Shown in pieces: positions 48,466-58,000 of a DNA stretch of 64,000 nucleotides. The stretch covers positions 64,001-128,000 of the IMG/VR virus record IMGVR_UViG_3300008267_000033; one strand, given 5' to 3'. The DNA comes from a virus. The position numbers and the translations under genes were made by a program. Numbering within the stretch: the first letter of the stretch is position 1; each line of letters begins with the position of its first letter. A model generated the notes under the pieces. That model searched no databases and was not told the DNA's origin. It saw nothing but the letters and a program-made list of their open reading frames with translations.

Positions 48466-49056
48466 GAGGTGATTATTGCGTAGATTTCCCGCCAAAGGGT
48501 ACGGGCACTCATGATTCATGTTGTGCCCGTGTTCCATTAATATACTCTGCAAACCCATGTACATGCCTAGGTCAGCATTTTCGGGCTTGTCCTCAATCCA
48601 CCACAGGTAGGAATTACGATAGGGTTCCAAGGCTGAGTCTTTGTTGGCACCAGTGGCCAAACAAGTCACCCCTTCAAACGCAGTCCTACCAAACAGTTTA
48701 CGCAGGTTCATTTCTCGCAAGCGGCCAGCATTGACATCGGTGCTCAAACTGGTGATGCAATGAAACACATAGCCATGTTCTTCATGCAGTCGTTTCACAT
48801 AGTACATGGCATCACGCAGTGGTGGCAAGAATCCAATTGCAGCTGATTCGTTGAACATCTTGATCAGTTTAAATGACTGCTCTCGATCAATGCCATAACG
48901 AACACCAATGTCATATTCGAATTGGTGTCCTTCCTGCTTGGCAAATCCGTGCTCTTCCATCCAGATTGAAAATGCGTATTCCCAATCAAGCAAGACACCA
49001 TCGGCATCAACCAGGATCAGATTCTTTTTGTGTGTTGACTTCAACTTCGTATCCAT
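48439..49056 (-). CDS. HAD-superfamily phosphatase (5'-nucleotidase-like)
   Basis: 205 residues. LVDADGVLLDWE gives the nucleophile D17 and acid D19, FHCITSLS gives motif II, and LWWIEDKPENADLG supplies motif IV. The cap region lies between residues 30 and 90. This matches phage 5'(3')-deoxyribonucleotidase-like HAD enzymes that may tune nucleotide pools or repair intermediates. It overlaps the next upstream gene by 50 bases. Confidence 0.75.
   Translation of the reverse strand: MDTKLKSTHKKNLILVDADGVLLDWEYAFSIWMEEHGFAKQEGHQFEYDIGVRYGIDREQSFKLIKMFNESAAIGFLPPLRDAMYYVKRLHEEHGYVFHCITSLSTDVNAGRLREMNLRKLFGRTAFEGVTCLATGANKDSALEPYRNSYLWWIEDKPENADLGMYMGLQSILMEHGHNMNHECPYPLAGNLRNNHLLNRVEFQH
48501..48530. 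terminator. Strong hairpin after phoH, possible bidirectional terminator
   Basis: ACGGGCAC and GTGCCCGT form a perfect 8-base stem, with an inner CATG-ATT-CATG stem in the loop. It starts 36 bases after the phoH stop and lies inside the end of the HAD gene. No T-run follows, so termination is uncertain; an RNA-end stabiliser is an alternative. Confidence 0.4.
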
Positions 49057-49297
49057 TCTCTTTAAACAATCGTTCTATTGTGGCAGCATAGTGTTGATGA
49101 TAGTAACCAGCAATTCGGTCAAAATCTCTAGGTACTTGAGTACCTGCCATGCTGCATTTTAACACAGAAAGGGTTTTGAAGTCAAGTATAACATTACAAG
49201 TTTGATAGTCGCGGGTCTTTAAGTTTTTGGCCACAGCCATGACTTCATCAATTTTGCCATCTGGTTTGGTATAATAGGTTAAAAGTAAGTATCTCAT
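49007..49297 (-). CDS. Small conserved phage protein, unknown function
   Basis: 96 residues. MRYLLLTYYTKPDGKIDEVM, then TCNVILDFKTLSVLKCSMAG and a C-terminal helix (HYAATIERLFKENGYEVEV). This compact alpha/beta protein recurs in T4-like aquatic phages. It overlaps the HAD gene by 50 bases and the radical SAM gene by 4. Confidence 0.65.
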   Translation of the reverse strand: MRYLLLTYYTKPDGKIDEVMAVAKNLKTRDYQTCNVILDFKTLSVLKCSMAGTQVPRDFDRIAGYYHQHYAATIERLFKENGYEVEVNTQKESDPG

Positions 49298-50361
49298 GTT
49301 AGTTTTATTGGTAAAAAATCCTGATGATTGATGCCTCGACGACTATCTAAGGCAGCAATGTAATTGGTCAGTGCTGTACTGGATCCTGCTTGATCCAAAA
49401 GAGCCGATGCATGTGTCACACGGCTTTTGAATACTGGATCCTTTGTGAAGAATTTACTGGATTTTATTTTGTCCCAACTTTTGCGCACCTGATCTCTTGC
49501 ATGTTCGGGTAAGTTATTGATCTGCAATTCTACAGGTCCTGTTAGCACAGCGAGGTTCCACATGTCACATTGTGATTCTATTAAAACTAATTCTGCGGCA
49601 TTTATAATGCTTACAGCATCTAGTACTGTATTAAACTGTATTGTACAACCAACATCTCTGGCCCAGGTTAGATTGTCAATAAATTTTTTCCATTTCATTG
49701 GCCATCTATGATATTCATTTACTCGACTGTATGCATCCACACTAATCACCAGCGTGAGATTTTTTATGCGTTGTAGAATCATTTGCATATCAGGATCGAC
49801 CCTGGTCAGATTGGTGTTTATCACAACCTCTGGTTGTTGATCCTGCCCAGCTACCTGTTTCAACAACTCAATACATTTGTCAATGATCAAAGGCTCACCG
49901 CCTGCCATGTATATTTTACTGCTGGTCACAATATCGGCGTTGTCAAAATCAAGTGGATATGATTTGATTTCTAAACCCATCTCTTTACTCCATAATGAAC
50001 TAGAATTAGGGCCGCAAGTGATACACGCTAGGTTACATTTATTATCAAATCGTAAATCATAAAAAAAAGTACGATCTGGATCACCAGGTTTCCATTGTTC
50101 AATGTGGGATTTTACTTCAGTATTTTTTAACCATCTTGCAGTTTCTTGTAATCTAGGACTAATTGTTTGCTGCTGATCTAATTTATAACAGGATTCGCAA
50201 TGCGGAACAGGTTCTTGATTTGCCAACTTTGTTCTAATACCATCAATCTCGTCAGAACCTATAGGTATGGTACTGTAACAACAAACATATCGTTTGCCGT
50301 CAAGATTTTGATACTTTTCAATCCAAGGCAAAACACAAAACGTCTTGCTCCTTAAATTCAA
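49294..50361 (-). CDS. Twitch-type radical SAM protein
   Basis: 355 residues. An N-terminal Cys-rich part (FCVLPWIEKYQNLDGK, VCCYS, HCESCYKLD) typical of twitch-domain radical SAM proteins is followed by C109-N-L-A-C113-I-T-C116, YMAGGEPLI (GGEP) and EVVINTNLT. It should generate a 5'-deoxyadenosyl radical; the natural substrate of the family is unknown. It is coupled by 4-base overlaps to the clamp loader and the small gene downstream. Confidence 0.82.
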   Translation of the reverse strand: MNLRSKTFCVLPWIEKYQNLDGKRYVCCYSTIPIGSDEIDGIRTKLANQEPVPHCESCYKLDQQQTISPRLQETARWLKNTEVKSHIEQWKPGDPDRTFFYDLRFDNKCNLACITCGPNSSSLWSKEMGLEIKSYPLDFDNADIVTSSKIYMAGGEPLIIDKCIELLKQVAGQDQQPEVVINTNLTRVDPDMQMILQRIKNLTLVISVDAYSRVNEYHRWPMKWKKFIDNLTWARDVGCTIQFNTVLDAVSIINAAELVLIESQCDMWNLAVLTGPVELQINNLPEHARDQVRKSWDKIKSSKFFTKDPVFKSRVTHASALLDQAGSSTALTNYIAALDSRRGINHQDFLPIKLT

Positions 50362-51281
50362 GGTATTCCTGCAAGTTCAATTAGTGTAGCACTCAAATTG
50401 ATTTCATGATCGGCCACAAGACTGGCATTGGCTGCGCTGTTACGGATGATTATGATGGCTTGATCTTGGCGTTCAGGTGTGGTACCCCACAAGTCCAAGT
50501 TGTTGTACATCCAACGGAACAATGCTTCCATGTCCTCACTGCGCACATTTTGGCACAACAGGGTTCTGGCTTCACGTATCTTACCACGTTTGAACATATC
50601 CACTGCACTGAGCAAATAGTCTGAAGTTGCTCCACCTTCGTCTCCGTGCGGCGCACTCAGTCGACCATCCACGGTGTTCATTTGACACAGGTTGATACAC
50701 TTGCGCAGATCTGGATATGTGGCTTTGACATAACTGTCTAGTGTGTCCAAATCAAACTCCACACTCTCTGTCACCAGTATAGTGGCCATTCTAGCAGTGA
50801 ACTCTGTCACATCCACTTTCTCAATGTGAAATCCTTGACATCTACTGTGTAGGGCAGGGATCACACGATTGGGATAGTTGCAAGTGAGAATGAATCTTGC
50901 AGTACTGGAATAAGTTTCCATTACACCACGCAAGGCCGCCTGACCATTGGGGGTGATGTAGTCTGCTTCGTCCAACAACACAATTTTAAAATCGCCAAAT
51001 GGCATGGTTTGCACAAAGCCTGTGATCTTGGCTCGAATGGTGTCAATGTTGTTTTCTCTGGACGCATTGATTTCCATTACATCAAATGGATCAATGCCCA
51101 GTTCGTGAATCAAGATTCGGGCCAAGGTGGTCTTGCCCACACCCGGTGATCCTGAAAACAACAGGTGCGGTATGGCACCTGACCGAACCCAACCCTCCAC
51201 TTGTTCTCGTTGTGCTTGGTCACGAAACACATAGTCAATCAACTGATTGGGGCGATACTTCTCTGTCCATAACTCTTTCAT
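50358..51281 (-). CDS. 44: Clamp loader AAA+ subunit (T4 gp44-like)
   Basis: 307 residues (T4 gp44 is 319). LFSGSPGVGKTTLARIL (Walker A, 44-51), IVLLDEADYITPNGQAALRGVME (Walker B) and IPALHSRCQGF with the SRC arginine-finger motif. It should load the gp45-like clamp with a small gp62-type partner that is not identified in this window. Confidence 0.93.
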   Translation of the reverse strand: MKELWTEKYRPNQLIDYVFRDQAQREQVEGWVRSGAIPHLLFSGSPGVGKTTLARILIHELGIDPFDVMEINASRENNIDTIRAKITGFVQTMPFGDFKIVLLDEADYITPNGQAALRGVMETYSSTARFILTCNYPNRVIPALHSRCQGFHIEKVDVTEFTARMATILVTESVEFDLDTLDSYVKATYPDLRKCINLCQMNTVDGRLSAPHGDEGGATSDYLLSAVDMFKRGKIREARTLLCQNVRSEDMEALFRWMYNNLDLWGTTPERQDQAIIIIRNSAANASLVADHEINLSATLIELAGIP

Positions 51282-51284
51282 GTT

Positions 51285-51521
51285 TTACCTTGACGTTAAT
51301 CGTTTCCACATTTTATCTTTTTCTTGCTCCAGCAGCCATTCCGCTTCGCCGCTGAACTGGCTGGTTTTTGCCAGCATCTCGTCTACAGCAAATTTTACAC
51401 GATATAAGTCTTGTTTGCAAGGCCAGTTTACCCAACCTGTCACATGTGGATCATTGGCACCAAAATACATTTGTTGGCATTCACTTATGACCCGATTGGC
51501 ATCCCAATGCTTTGTCACCAT
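51285..51521 (-). CDS. Small conserved phage protein next to the clamp loader
   Basis: 78 residues with no known motif; notable are NRVISECQQMYFGANDPHVTGWVNWPCKQDL and a C-terminal helix (EWLLEQEKDKMWKRL). It is too short to be an ordinary gp62 (187 residues). It lies 3 bases upstream of the loader and overlaps the GroES-like gene by 7 bases, so a replication or assembly role is possible by context. Confidence 0.6.
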   Translation of the reverse strand: MVTKHWDANRVISECQQMYFGANDPHVTGWVNWPCKQDLYRVKFAVDEMLAKTSQFSGEAEWLLEQEKDKMWKRLTSR

Positions 51522-51907
51522 TCTTTCTTTTCCACGTGGATGGCGTCGGAGAATGTGACGTCAGCAGGACGTTCATCTGCACTCATTAGGATGTCTTTAG
51601 GATCAATTTTACGAATGGTATGCTGTCCCTCATCATCTTCGATGTCCAGGCCACGTGTCCAACGTCCATGTGCCACAAGAATCCACTCGCCCACATGCAC
51701 ATCCTGTTGCTCAGGGCCAACAGCATACACTCTGCCCCAGCGTGGACGTATGCCCGAACTCTTGCCATTATCGTTCAACAACACAATTCCACCATTGGAT
51801 AAACGTTCGTCAAATGTCATGTCTTCTACCAGCACTGAATCACTCAGTGCTTGTAGTCGGCTTACCTTGTGTGCGCTGTATGCTGCCTTCATTGGTCTAA
51901 ATTCCAT
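51515..51907 (-). CDS. 31: GroES/gp31-like co-chaperonin
   Basis: 130 residues. LSDSVLVEDMTFDERLSNGGIVLL covers the GroES mobile-loop region, followed by IRPRWGRVYAVGPEQQDVHVGEWILVAHGRWTRG, which matches the barrel core of phage co-chaperonins. In T4, gp31 replaces GroES so that GroEL can fold the large capsid protein. It is longer than GroES (97) with a C-terminal extension. A late-expressed partner overlaps its start by 19 bases. Confidence 0.8.
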   Translation of the reverse strand: MEFRPMKAAYSAHKVSRLQALSDSVLVEDMTFDERLSNGGIVLLNDNGKSSGIRPRWGRVYAVGPEQQDVHVGEWILVAHGRWTRGLDIEDDEGQHTIRKIDPKDILMSADERPADVTFSDAIHVEKKEW

Positions 51908-52119
51908 TTATGTGAAGATGTCTTGGCCTGAACTTGTTTTTGATATTGATCGTGAACTTGTTGTGGACGGCTTTGAACAGGTTGATTTTGTTCATTTATT
52001 GCGTCACCACGTGCATTGACTTTCATGTTGCCCACTGCACGTTCTTTTTCGTTTTTCAAACGCAAGGCACCCATGTCCACTGGTTTACCTCTAGAACTTT
52101 TGTATATTTCTTTGGTCAT
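51889..52119 (-). CDS. Small basic conserved phage protein
   Basis: 76 residues, predicted disordered and basic: MTKEIYKSSRGKPVDMGAL, KNEKERAVGNMKVNARGD and a Gln-rich end. This sequence type is common in T4-like phages and is probably structural or assembly-related. AGGAG lies nine bases before the ATG, with a late-type box just upstream. Confidence 0.65.
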   Translation of the reverse strand: MTKEIYKSSRGKPVDMGALRLKNEKERAVGNMKVNARGDAINEQNQPVQSRPQQVHDQYQKQVQAKTSSHKWNLDQ

Positions 52120-52137
52120 TGTTTTCTCCTAAAATCT

Positions 52138-52145
52138 TATTTAAC
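52138..52145 (-). promoter_or_regulatory. Late-type promoter box GTTAAATA
   Basis: Minus-strand GTTAAATA overlapping the TAA stop of the upstream gene, followed by AGGAG and the ATG at 52119. It would drive the 76-residue and GroES-like genes late. Confidence 0.5.
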
Positions 52146-52671
52146 GCAGGAACTCACGGGCATCTAAATCATAGAAAATTGAGTCAATTCTATGCACACC
52201 CAACAAGTACAACACGTAACTGGCCACACTGGACCCACGTCCTACTCCCCATATCATGCGGTTGGCTTGCAATGTATCCACAAGATATTTAAGATAACGC
52301 AACAGGTCAAACAAGTTGCGTTCTTGAAACAGCAACAGCTCTTGACCACAACGTTGTAATTTTGCTTCTGAATCACACAGGCTCAAGATATATTCAGCAA
52401 TGTCCATGTGTTGATATTCCGCAGGCATGTGCCAGCAGTTCTGCTTAATTGTATCAAACTCCGCCACGGTCATGTCTGTAAATGCATACTCAACCAGCTC
52501 AGGAACTTGGTCCAGGTATGCTGATGCTGTTTCCAAGTTCACATCCGGCTCCACCAGCATGCCCGACAGGCTTTCGATTGTGGCATCACGCATGATCATG
52601 CTCACAAGATCACTCTCGTTGTAGATGATTTGTCCGTATTGATCAGTCTTCATTTCGTGTGAAGTTGGCAA
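52141..52671 (-). CDS. Fragment-like homologue of DNA polymerase III alpha
   Basis: 176 residues. The last 45 residues, IWGVGRGSSVASYVLYLLGVHRIDSIFYDLDAREFLR, match the conserved GRGS-x-x-S-x-V-x-Y-LLGI-x-x-x-DP block at the start of the PolIII-alpha palm domain. The catalytic Asp motifs that follow in DnaE are missing because the protein ends there. The first 130 residues are helical and acidic. It could be a clamp-loader decoy, a regulator, or a relic; it is intact and coupled to its neighbour, so probably functional. Confidence 0.6.
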   Translation of the reverse strand: MPTSHEMKTDQYGQIIYNESDLVSMIMRDATIESLSGMLVEPDVNLETASAYLDQVPELVEYAFTDMTVAEFDTIKQNCWHMPAEYQHMDIAEYILSLCDSEAKLQRCGQELLLFQERNLFDLLRYLKYLVDTLQANRMIWGVGRGSSVASYVLYLLGVHRIDSIFYDLDAREFLR

Positions 52672-53245
52672 ACACCACTGTGTTGGCAGTGGGTTCAGAC
52701 ATGTTTTCGGGCCAGGTCAGGCCATATTCAACCCAGGCATTGGGCACAACTTTGAGTACATTGTCTGCCAAGGCATCTGCTTCTATGGTGTTGTGTTGCA
52801 CTGTGGATGCATGCCACCAGCCTTCCACACGGAACGGCCCTGGGCTATCTTCTTCAGCATCATGTTGATACCAAACTGAATCCCCCAACACACTGCTCAA
52901 ATCTAATCTGGTCACTGTCATTCGCCCTTCCATGATGGCATTGAGTTTGTAGTATAACATCATGCCAATGATCTGGTCAACTGGTTCTTCGGGCAGGGTG
53001 GTCACATTCACACCCATGATCTGCAACATTTCGGCACGTTCTCTTGAGTCTTGGTTGATGAACACAGTATTGGCCAACTCGCCATGCATGAACATTTTGA
53101 GTCGGTCCATGGCAATGTTGGTATTGAGTGCATCCATGGTCTTGGTCAACAGGCTCATGCTTAGTGAATAGCTGTTCATTTGCAGGCGGTCATCGTAGTA
53201 GATTCCGGCCAGGAAGTCTAGGTCGTATTGTAGTCTAACGTTCAT
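52643..53245 (-). CDS. Conserved phage protein, unknown function
   Basis: 200 residues. Helical first half (NSYSLSMSLLTKTMDALNTNIAMDRLKMF, EEPVDQIIGMMLYYKLNAIME) and beta-rich second half with SVLGDSVWYQHDAEEDSPGPFRVEGWW. It overlaps the polymerase III alpha-like gene by 29 bases and the 78-residue gene by 4, suggesting that the three work together. Confidence 0.6.
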   Translation of the reverse strand: MNVRLQYDLDFLAGIYYDDRLQMNSYSLSMSLLTKTMDALNTNIAMDRLKMFMHGELANTVFINQDSRERAEMLQIMGVNVTTLPEEPVDQIIGMMLYYKLNAIMEGRMTVTRLDLSSVLGDSVWYQHDAEEDSPGPFRVEGWWHASTVQHNTIEADALADNVLKVVPNAWVEYGLTWPENMSEPTANTVVFANFTRNED

Positions 53246-53478
53246 TGGATGTTGATCTTGTCGTCAAAGTTTGAGTCACCTTGAGCCTTCTTGTAGCTCT
53301 CTTGCAACCGGGTTTGATACATGTTTTGATAGTTTTCCATGGCCATGCGTATTTGATCGCACAAATGACCATTTCCTGTGCGAGCAGCAATGCTTAGTTT
53401 TTTGCCCAGTTCGTTGATTCGGGCGCCGAGTTCTTCCAGCGTTTGTTCGTCGAGTGAGCCTATCAGCGGATGTTCCAT
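53242..53478 (-). CDS. Small helical conserved phage protein
   Basis: 78 residues, two or three helices: SLDEQTLEELGARINELGKKLS, RTGNGHLCDQIRMAMENYQN. It resembles small oligomerising phage proteins of unknown role. A sigma70-type promoter with its -10 only five bases before the ATG predicts a leaderless mRNA. Confidence 0.65.
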   Translation of the reverse strand: MEHPLIGSLDEQTLEELGARINELGKKLSIAARTGNGHLCDQIRMAMENYQNMYQTRLQESYKKAQGDSNFDDKINIQ

Positions 53479-53483
53479 AGTGT

Positions 53484-53513
53484 ATTATAGCGCGACCCGC
53501 TGACAGAAGTCAA
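53484..53513 (-). promoter_or_regulatory. Sigma70-type promoter, -10 five bases before ATG
   Basis: TTGACT (53513-53508), 18 bases, TATAAT (53489-53484) on the minus strand, then ACACT and the ATG at 53478. No Shine-Dalgarno is possible. Confidence 0.6.
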
Positions 53514-53523
53514 GGCGTTTGGA

Positions 53524-55026
53524 TTACCAGTTGCCCACAAAAGTAACAGCATTGTTTCCAATAGGAGTCAATCTGATGTAACTGTTGGTCAGTACAGTGG
53601 GTGCGCCACCAGGTGCCGAACTGTATTGAATCTGCGGAGTGAATGTGGTTGCAGCATTGGTTCTCACAATGCCACGAATTACCACAGTGATATTTTCTGT
53701 TGCACTGACACTGGCAGCAGTTACTACCACCGCAGTAACAGACGTGCCGTATATTCTACTCACAGCACCCAGGGTATTACCAGTAGTGCTAGTAGTGTCA
53801 GCAGTGTAGGTAATACCAGTCAATGCGGCAGACACAGCAAACAGTGTGCTCAAGGTATGTGAGTTTGACCCCACTCCGCGTGTGATGTAATACACTGCTT
53901 CCATAAAGTAACTGGTACCAGATGGCAGTGAAATTGCCCCCAAACCACTAGTACCAATGTTGAATACTTTTTGTGCTGCACTACTGTCGTTGGCCAGGTA
54001 GTCTGCGGCCAACACCATAAAGTGTGTGGTGTCTAACACACCGCGATTGCTGGCACTGGGTGTGCCGTAAAATGACACACCGTCATATTCAAATGCACCA
54101 GCACCAGCAGTGGTCATATTGGTACCACTACTGAATGACAGTGCAGGAACTGTGGCTGTACCTGCAGTTGGACGTACAAAAGCATTGACATTGCCACCTG
54201 TGACATTTCCTGTGGCACTTACCAAACCAACTGTGCGTAAGTTACCACCTTGTATGTTGCCAGTGATATTGGCCAAGCCTGCTGAATTAATATTGCCACC
54301 GGTGACATTACCTGTGGCCGAAACTAACCCTGCAGTGTTGACATTGCCACCTATGACATTGCCTGTGGCGCTGACAAAACCACTGGCAGTCAAACTGGCC
54401 ACAGTGAGTGCGCCGCCGGGGAAACTGCTCAAACCGCGATTCAAGTCAAACACAGTGATGGTGCTGCCGCCGTCATAACTGCCAAATCCAAATTCAAATG
54501 TACCTGTGGTGCCAAATGTAATGGTGTTGCTGACTCCAGACGTACCCGGGCTTATGCCTTGAATACCTGTCAACCCCACGCTGACTGTTGCAGGCAAGGT
54601 CAATGTGTGTGCCACGTTGGTGATGGCTATTTGCAGTTTCATGTAGCCATAGCTTCCACTGGAGGGGAAATTATTAAATGCCAAGGTCACGCTGCCTGCA
54701 CTGGCCGAAGAATAAGACTGATAGTGTGCAGATGCATAATTCAGTGTGAGTGTGCCCGAAATTGGGCTGGGAGCAATTTTTACCGCTGAAAAATCCTGGA
54801 TCAATGCTGCATATAGCAATGCATCATTCATGTTGTTGTCCAAGGTGGTTCCTGTGAGTGCTGCCTTGAGTACAACTTTGGTCTGCAGATCATTAATTTC
54901 ATCTGCAGCATACTGAAAATTCACCTTGGTCTGTGTGAAGTTGTCACGAAACCCTTGCGAGTTGTTGTCTTGACCAGCAATGGGGTAAGTGCCGTCAATG
55001 TTGTTTGGGTTAATATTACTTGACAT
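53524..55026 (-). CDS. Tail-fibre-like structural protein with GNVTGGN repeats
   Basis: 500 residues. N-terminal segment INPNNIDGTYPIAGQDNNSQGFRDNFTQTK is typical of T4-like fibre proteins. Residues 215-290 contain the repeating S-A-T-G-N-V-x-G-G-N motif that also fills 58873-61317, and the C-terminal 190 residues form a beta-rich head with low sequence complexity. It probably trimerises. Its repeats are near-identical in DNA to those of the other fibre, allowing recombination. Confidence 0.75.
   Translation of the reverse strand: MSSNINPNNIDGTYPIAGQDNNSQGFRDNFTQTKVNFQYAADEINDLQTKVVLKAALTGTTLDNNMNDALLYAALIQDFSAVKIAPSPISGTLTLNYASAHYQSYSSASAGSVTLAFNNFPSSGSYGYMKLQIAITNVAHTLTLPATVSVGLTGIQGISPGTSGVSNTITFGTTGTFEFGFGSYDGGSTITVFDLNRGLSSFPGGALTVASLTASGFVSATGNVIGGNVNTAGLVSATGNVTGGNINSAGLANITGNIQGGNLRTVGLVSATGNVTGGNVNAFVRPTAGTATVPALSFSSGTNMTTAGAGAFEYDGVSFYGTPSASNRGVLDTTHFMVLAADYLANDSSAAQKVFNIGTSGLGAISLPSGTSYFMEAVYYITRGVGSNSHTLSTLFAVSAALTGITYTADTTSTTGNTLGAVSRIYGTSVTAVVVTAASVSATENITVVIRGIVRTNAATTFTPQIQYSSAPGGAPTVLTNSYIRLTPIGNNAVTFVGNW
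54170..54400 (-). repeat. In-frame fibre repeat block, five units
   Basis: About 45-base units encoding variants of LVSATGNVTGGNVN. The same units occur in the gene at 58873-61317, at similar DNA identity. Confidence 0.75.
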
Positions 55027-55038
55027 CGATAATCCTTG

Positions 55039-58000
55039 TTAGACCAAAATATTAGATTTGGGAAATACCAGATATTTATCCAATGTGTCACTGGTATCAT
55101 ACATATCCACTGGCGCAATAAACTGCATGCTGGCTTCATCAAATGTGGTTTCGTTGCCAATCACAGTGACCACAGTTATCAAATTTTGCCAGTTGATTAG
55201 TGTCAATCCCACGCCTGGAGCTGTTGGACGATACAATTGAGCAGTAGCGTAGAACTGTCCTTGTGTGACTTGTACAAAGCTGTTGGGTGCAATCTGCTGA
55301 AAAGGTTGCAGGGTGACCACAGCCGGATCAGTGGCAGTGGCTGGTGTTATGACCACTTCATAAATGTCCATGCGGTAATTGCCCCAGTTAGCAGTCATCA
55401 ACCCTGTGTCATTGAGTAGTTGTACAGGAGGGCTGTCGGCAGCAGTGATGGTAGCGACAGACACAGTTTGATTCACACTCACAGTGTATGTGCCTGCGCC
55501 ACCGGCCGCAGTCTGAAATGCCGTGATTGTGGTATTTGCAGATATTCCAGTTCCTATGAGTTCTGTGCCTATTGCCAGGGTACCTGTAATGATAGAACTC
55601 ACAGTGAGTGTGGTGCCAGATATTGATCCTCTAAATGTGGCGGCAATTTCTGCAATACGAAATTGAGTACTATTGGGTTTGTCATACACACAATAAATTT
55701 GGTTGTTGGTACCAAATCCTACCACGTCGCCAATGGCATCACCGGTGAACCATATGATATCACCTGCTGTCATGTCAGTGGTATCGGTACAAGTTATACG
55801 GTCTGTGGCTGCTGTGGTAGCTGTGCAGTCCACCTGAAAGCCGCCGGGAATGGTGTAAGCACTATCAAAACTGCCGGTAGCAAATCCCACTGTGGCAGTA
55901 TCAAATCCTGTGCTGTCATACACCGCAGTGTACTCTTGCCAGGCTTCATCGTTTGTGTAATTGGCAAAATTTTCTTGTTTGACAAAGATGATTTTGGTGC
56001 CGTTGTCTAGAACCACTTTTGTACCAAATGGTGCTGTGCCACCATCGTCGATCCAGGTCAAGCCATCAACTCCACCCATAGCATTGATTTCATCTTGAGT
56101 GCGGTAGTTGATGTCCACATAGGCCAAATTGGTAGCACATTGTACCTGGCCCAGATTCACAAAACCTGCGGTGTTTTCATAGTCAAAAGTGGTTAGACTG
56201 CCCTCAGGGGTCCACTGCTGTGTTTCTGTGTCCCAGTTGCGACTTAGAGTGCGATCCAGCACATAGCGATCAACCTTGTAGTCCACACTGTTGAGTTGTT
56301 GCGCAAAATATTCCGATATGTAGTAGGCAATCTGCTGACTGCGTCCTGGGTTGGCGTAGCAGATCACCCAGGCTGGTGTAAATCCCAGCACCCGCCCATT
56401 GGTTTGTTTGCTGGTCATCCACAAGGGCAATTTGGTAGATATCTGTCCCACCACATCAATCACTTGGTCTCGCATGTTGATCAAACTGTTGGGATACACC
56501 TGTGTGACAGACGTACTGCCGTCGCCGGGGTCTGTGATGGCATAGGGCAAATTTACAATTTTGTTCACACTTTCACCGGCTGCATTCACAAGATTGTCAA
56601 CAATTCGGCTGTACACAACTTCATAAACAACATTGCCGTTGACGTCCAATGCCTGCGCAGTTTCAATACTGCCCAGTATGAGATTTTTCCAGTAGTGGTT
56701 GAGGTACAAGCTGGACACATAAGTGTCAATGGTTTCCGGTGCCAGGCCCACCGCATGTTCGTACTTAACAGCAGTGCTGACTCCAAAGTTGGCGTCATCA
56801 GGTCTGTAAATGTATGTAGGCACAAAAATTTCTTGATTGGTTAACAGGCTGTTCAGCAGCAGTCGATCATTCACCGGCGGTTGTGCTACCACATACAAAT
56901 TTTGATAAGGATAGTTGTACTCTCTTAGCAATTTTAGATTGAATGTGCGAAACACCGACACTGCATCCAGTGCGCCAGTGACCTGCATCACTGGCTCGAG
57001 CACAGCACCAGTACCGCCAAATCCCTGGGTCACTGTCAGTGTGGCTGGCGCAGTGTATCCTTCGCCCTGTGTGGTCACAATCACAGAAGTGATGACCCCA
57101 CCACTGACCACTGCTGTGGCAGTGGCTGTGACTGCGGTGGCACCCACTGGAGCTGAAAACGTCAGCGTGGGCAAATTCACACTGCTGTAGCCTGATCCGC
57201 CATTGACCACGGTCACACTGGCCACATTGAATATATCTTGTGTGCTACTTTCTGAATAGGCATTGATAGTAAACACAAATTCACTGTCAAATGTGGTCTC
57301 TTCCACTCCGGTGATATTGCTTTGAGTTCGGTCAAATGTGGTAAAACCCAGGTCCACTGCAAATGTGTTGAACGTGACCCTTCCGGCAATTTCTCCACTG
57401 GGCAACAGTTGCAGACCCTGCGGCAGTTCGTTGAATGCACCACTTTTGAGTCTATAGCTCAACACAGTGCCGCCACGATTCACAGCTTCAATTTTGAGTA
57501 GGCTGGTGGCTCCATTTTCTATTGCGCCCAGATCTGTCTCAGTGATCCAGAGAGATTCAGTGTCAGACTGACCAATGATGGTGATGGTAAAAGGATATGG
57601 TTGACTGACCACTGTGGGATTGCTGACCTGGCTCACAGTGATGTTGAAGCTGAAAGTTACTTCTAACAGACCTTGATCAGGAATAAATCCGTAATACCAA
57701 CCTGTGGTGGGATCCAGTGTGAGTCCCGGTGGTAGTCCTTCGCCTTGATTGACAGAAATACTGTAGGTCAATCCCACAGTGTCATAGTCATTGCCCCTAA
57801 ACTGATAGGCAAAATAGTTGTCGGCACGCACTCGACCCAGATCACTGGGTTGAGCATTCAGCAAAAAGGGACTGCGATCTACATCAACGTCTGCTGTGAC
57901 AAAAGTATTGTCACTGGTGACTTCTGTGTTGTCTGCAGTGAGATCATCTTTGTTGTACACATATATGGTAAAAGTTCTTAGATTGCTGCTTTTGCCGTCA

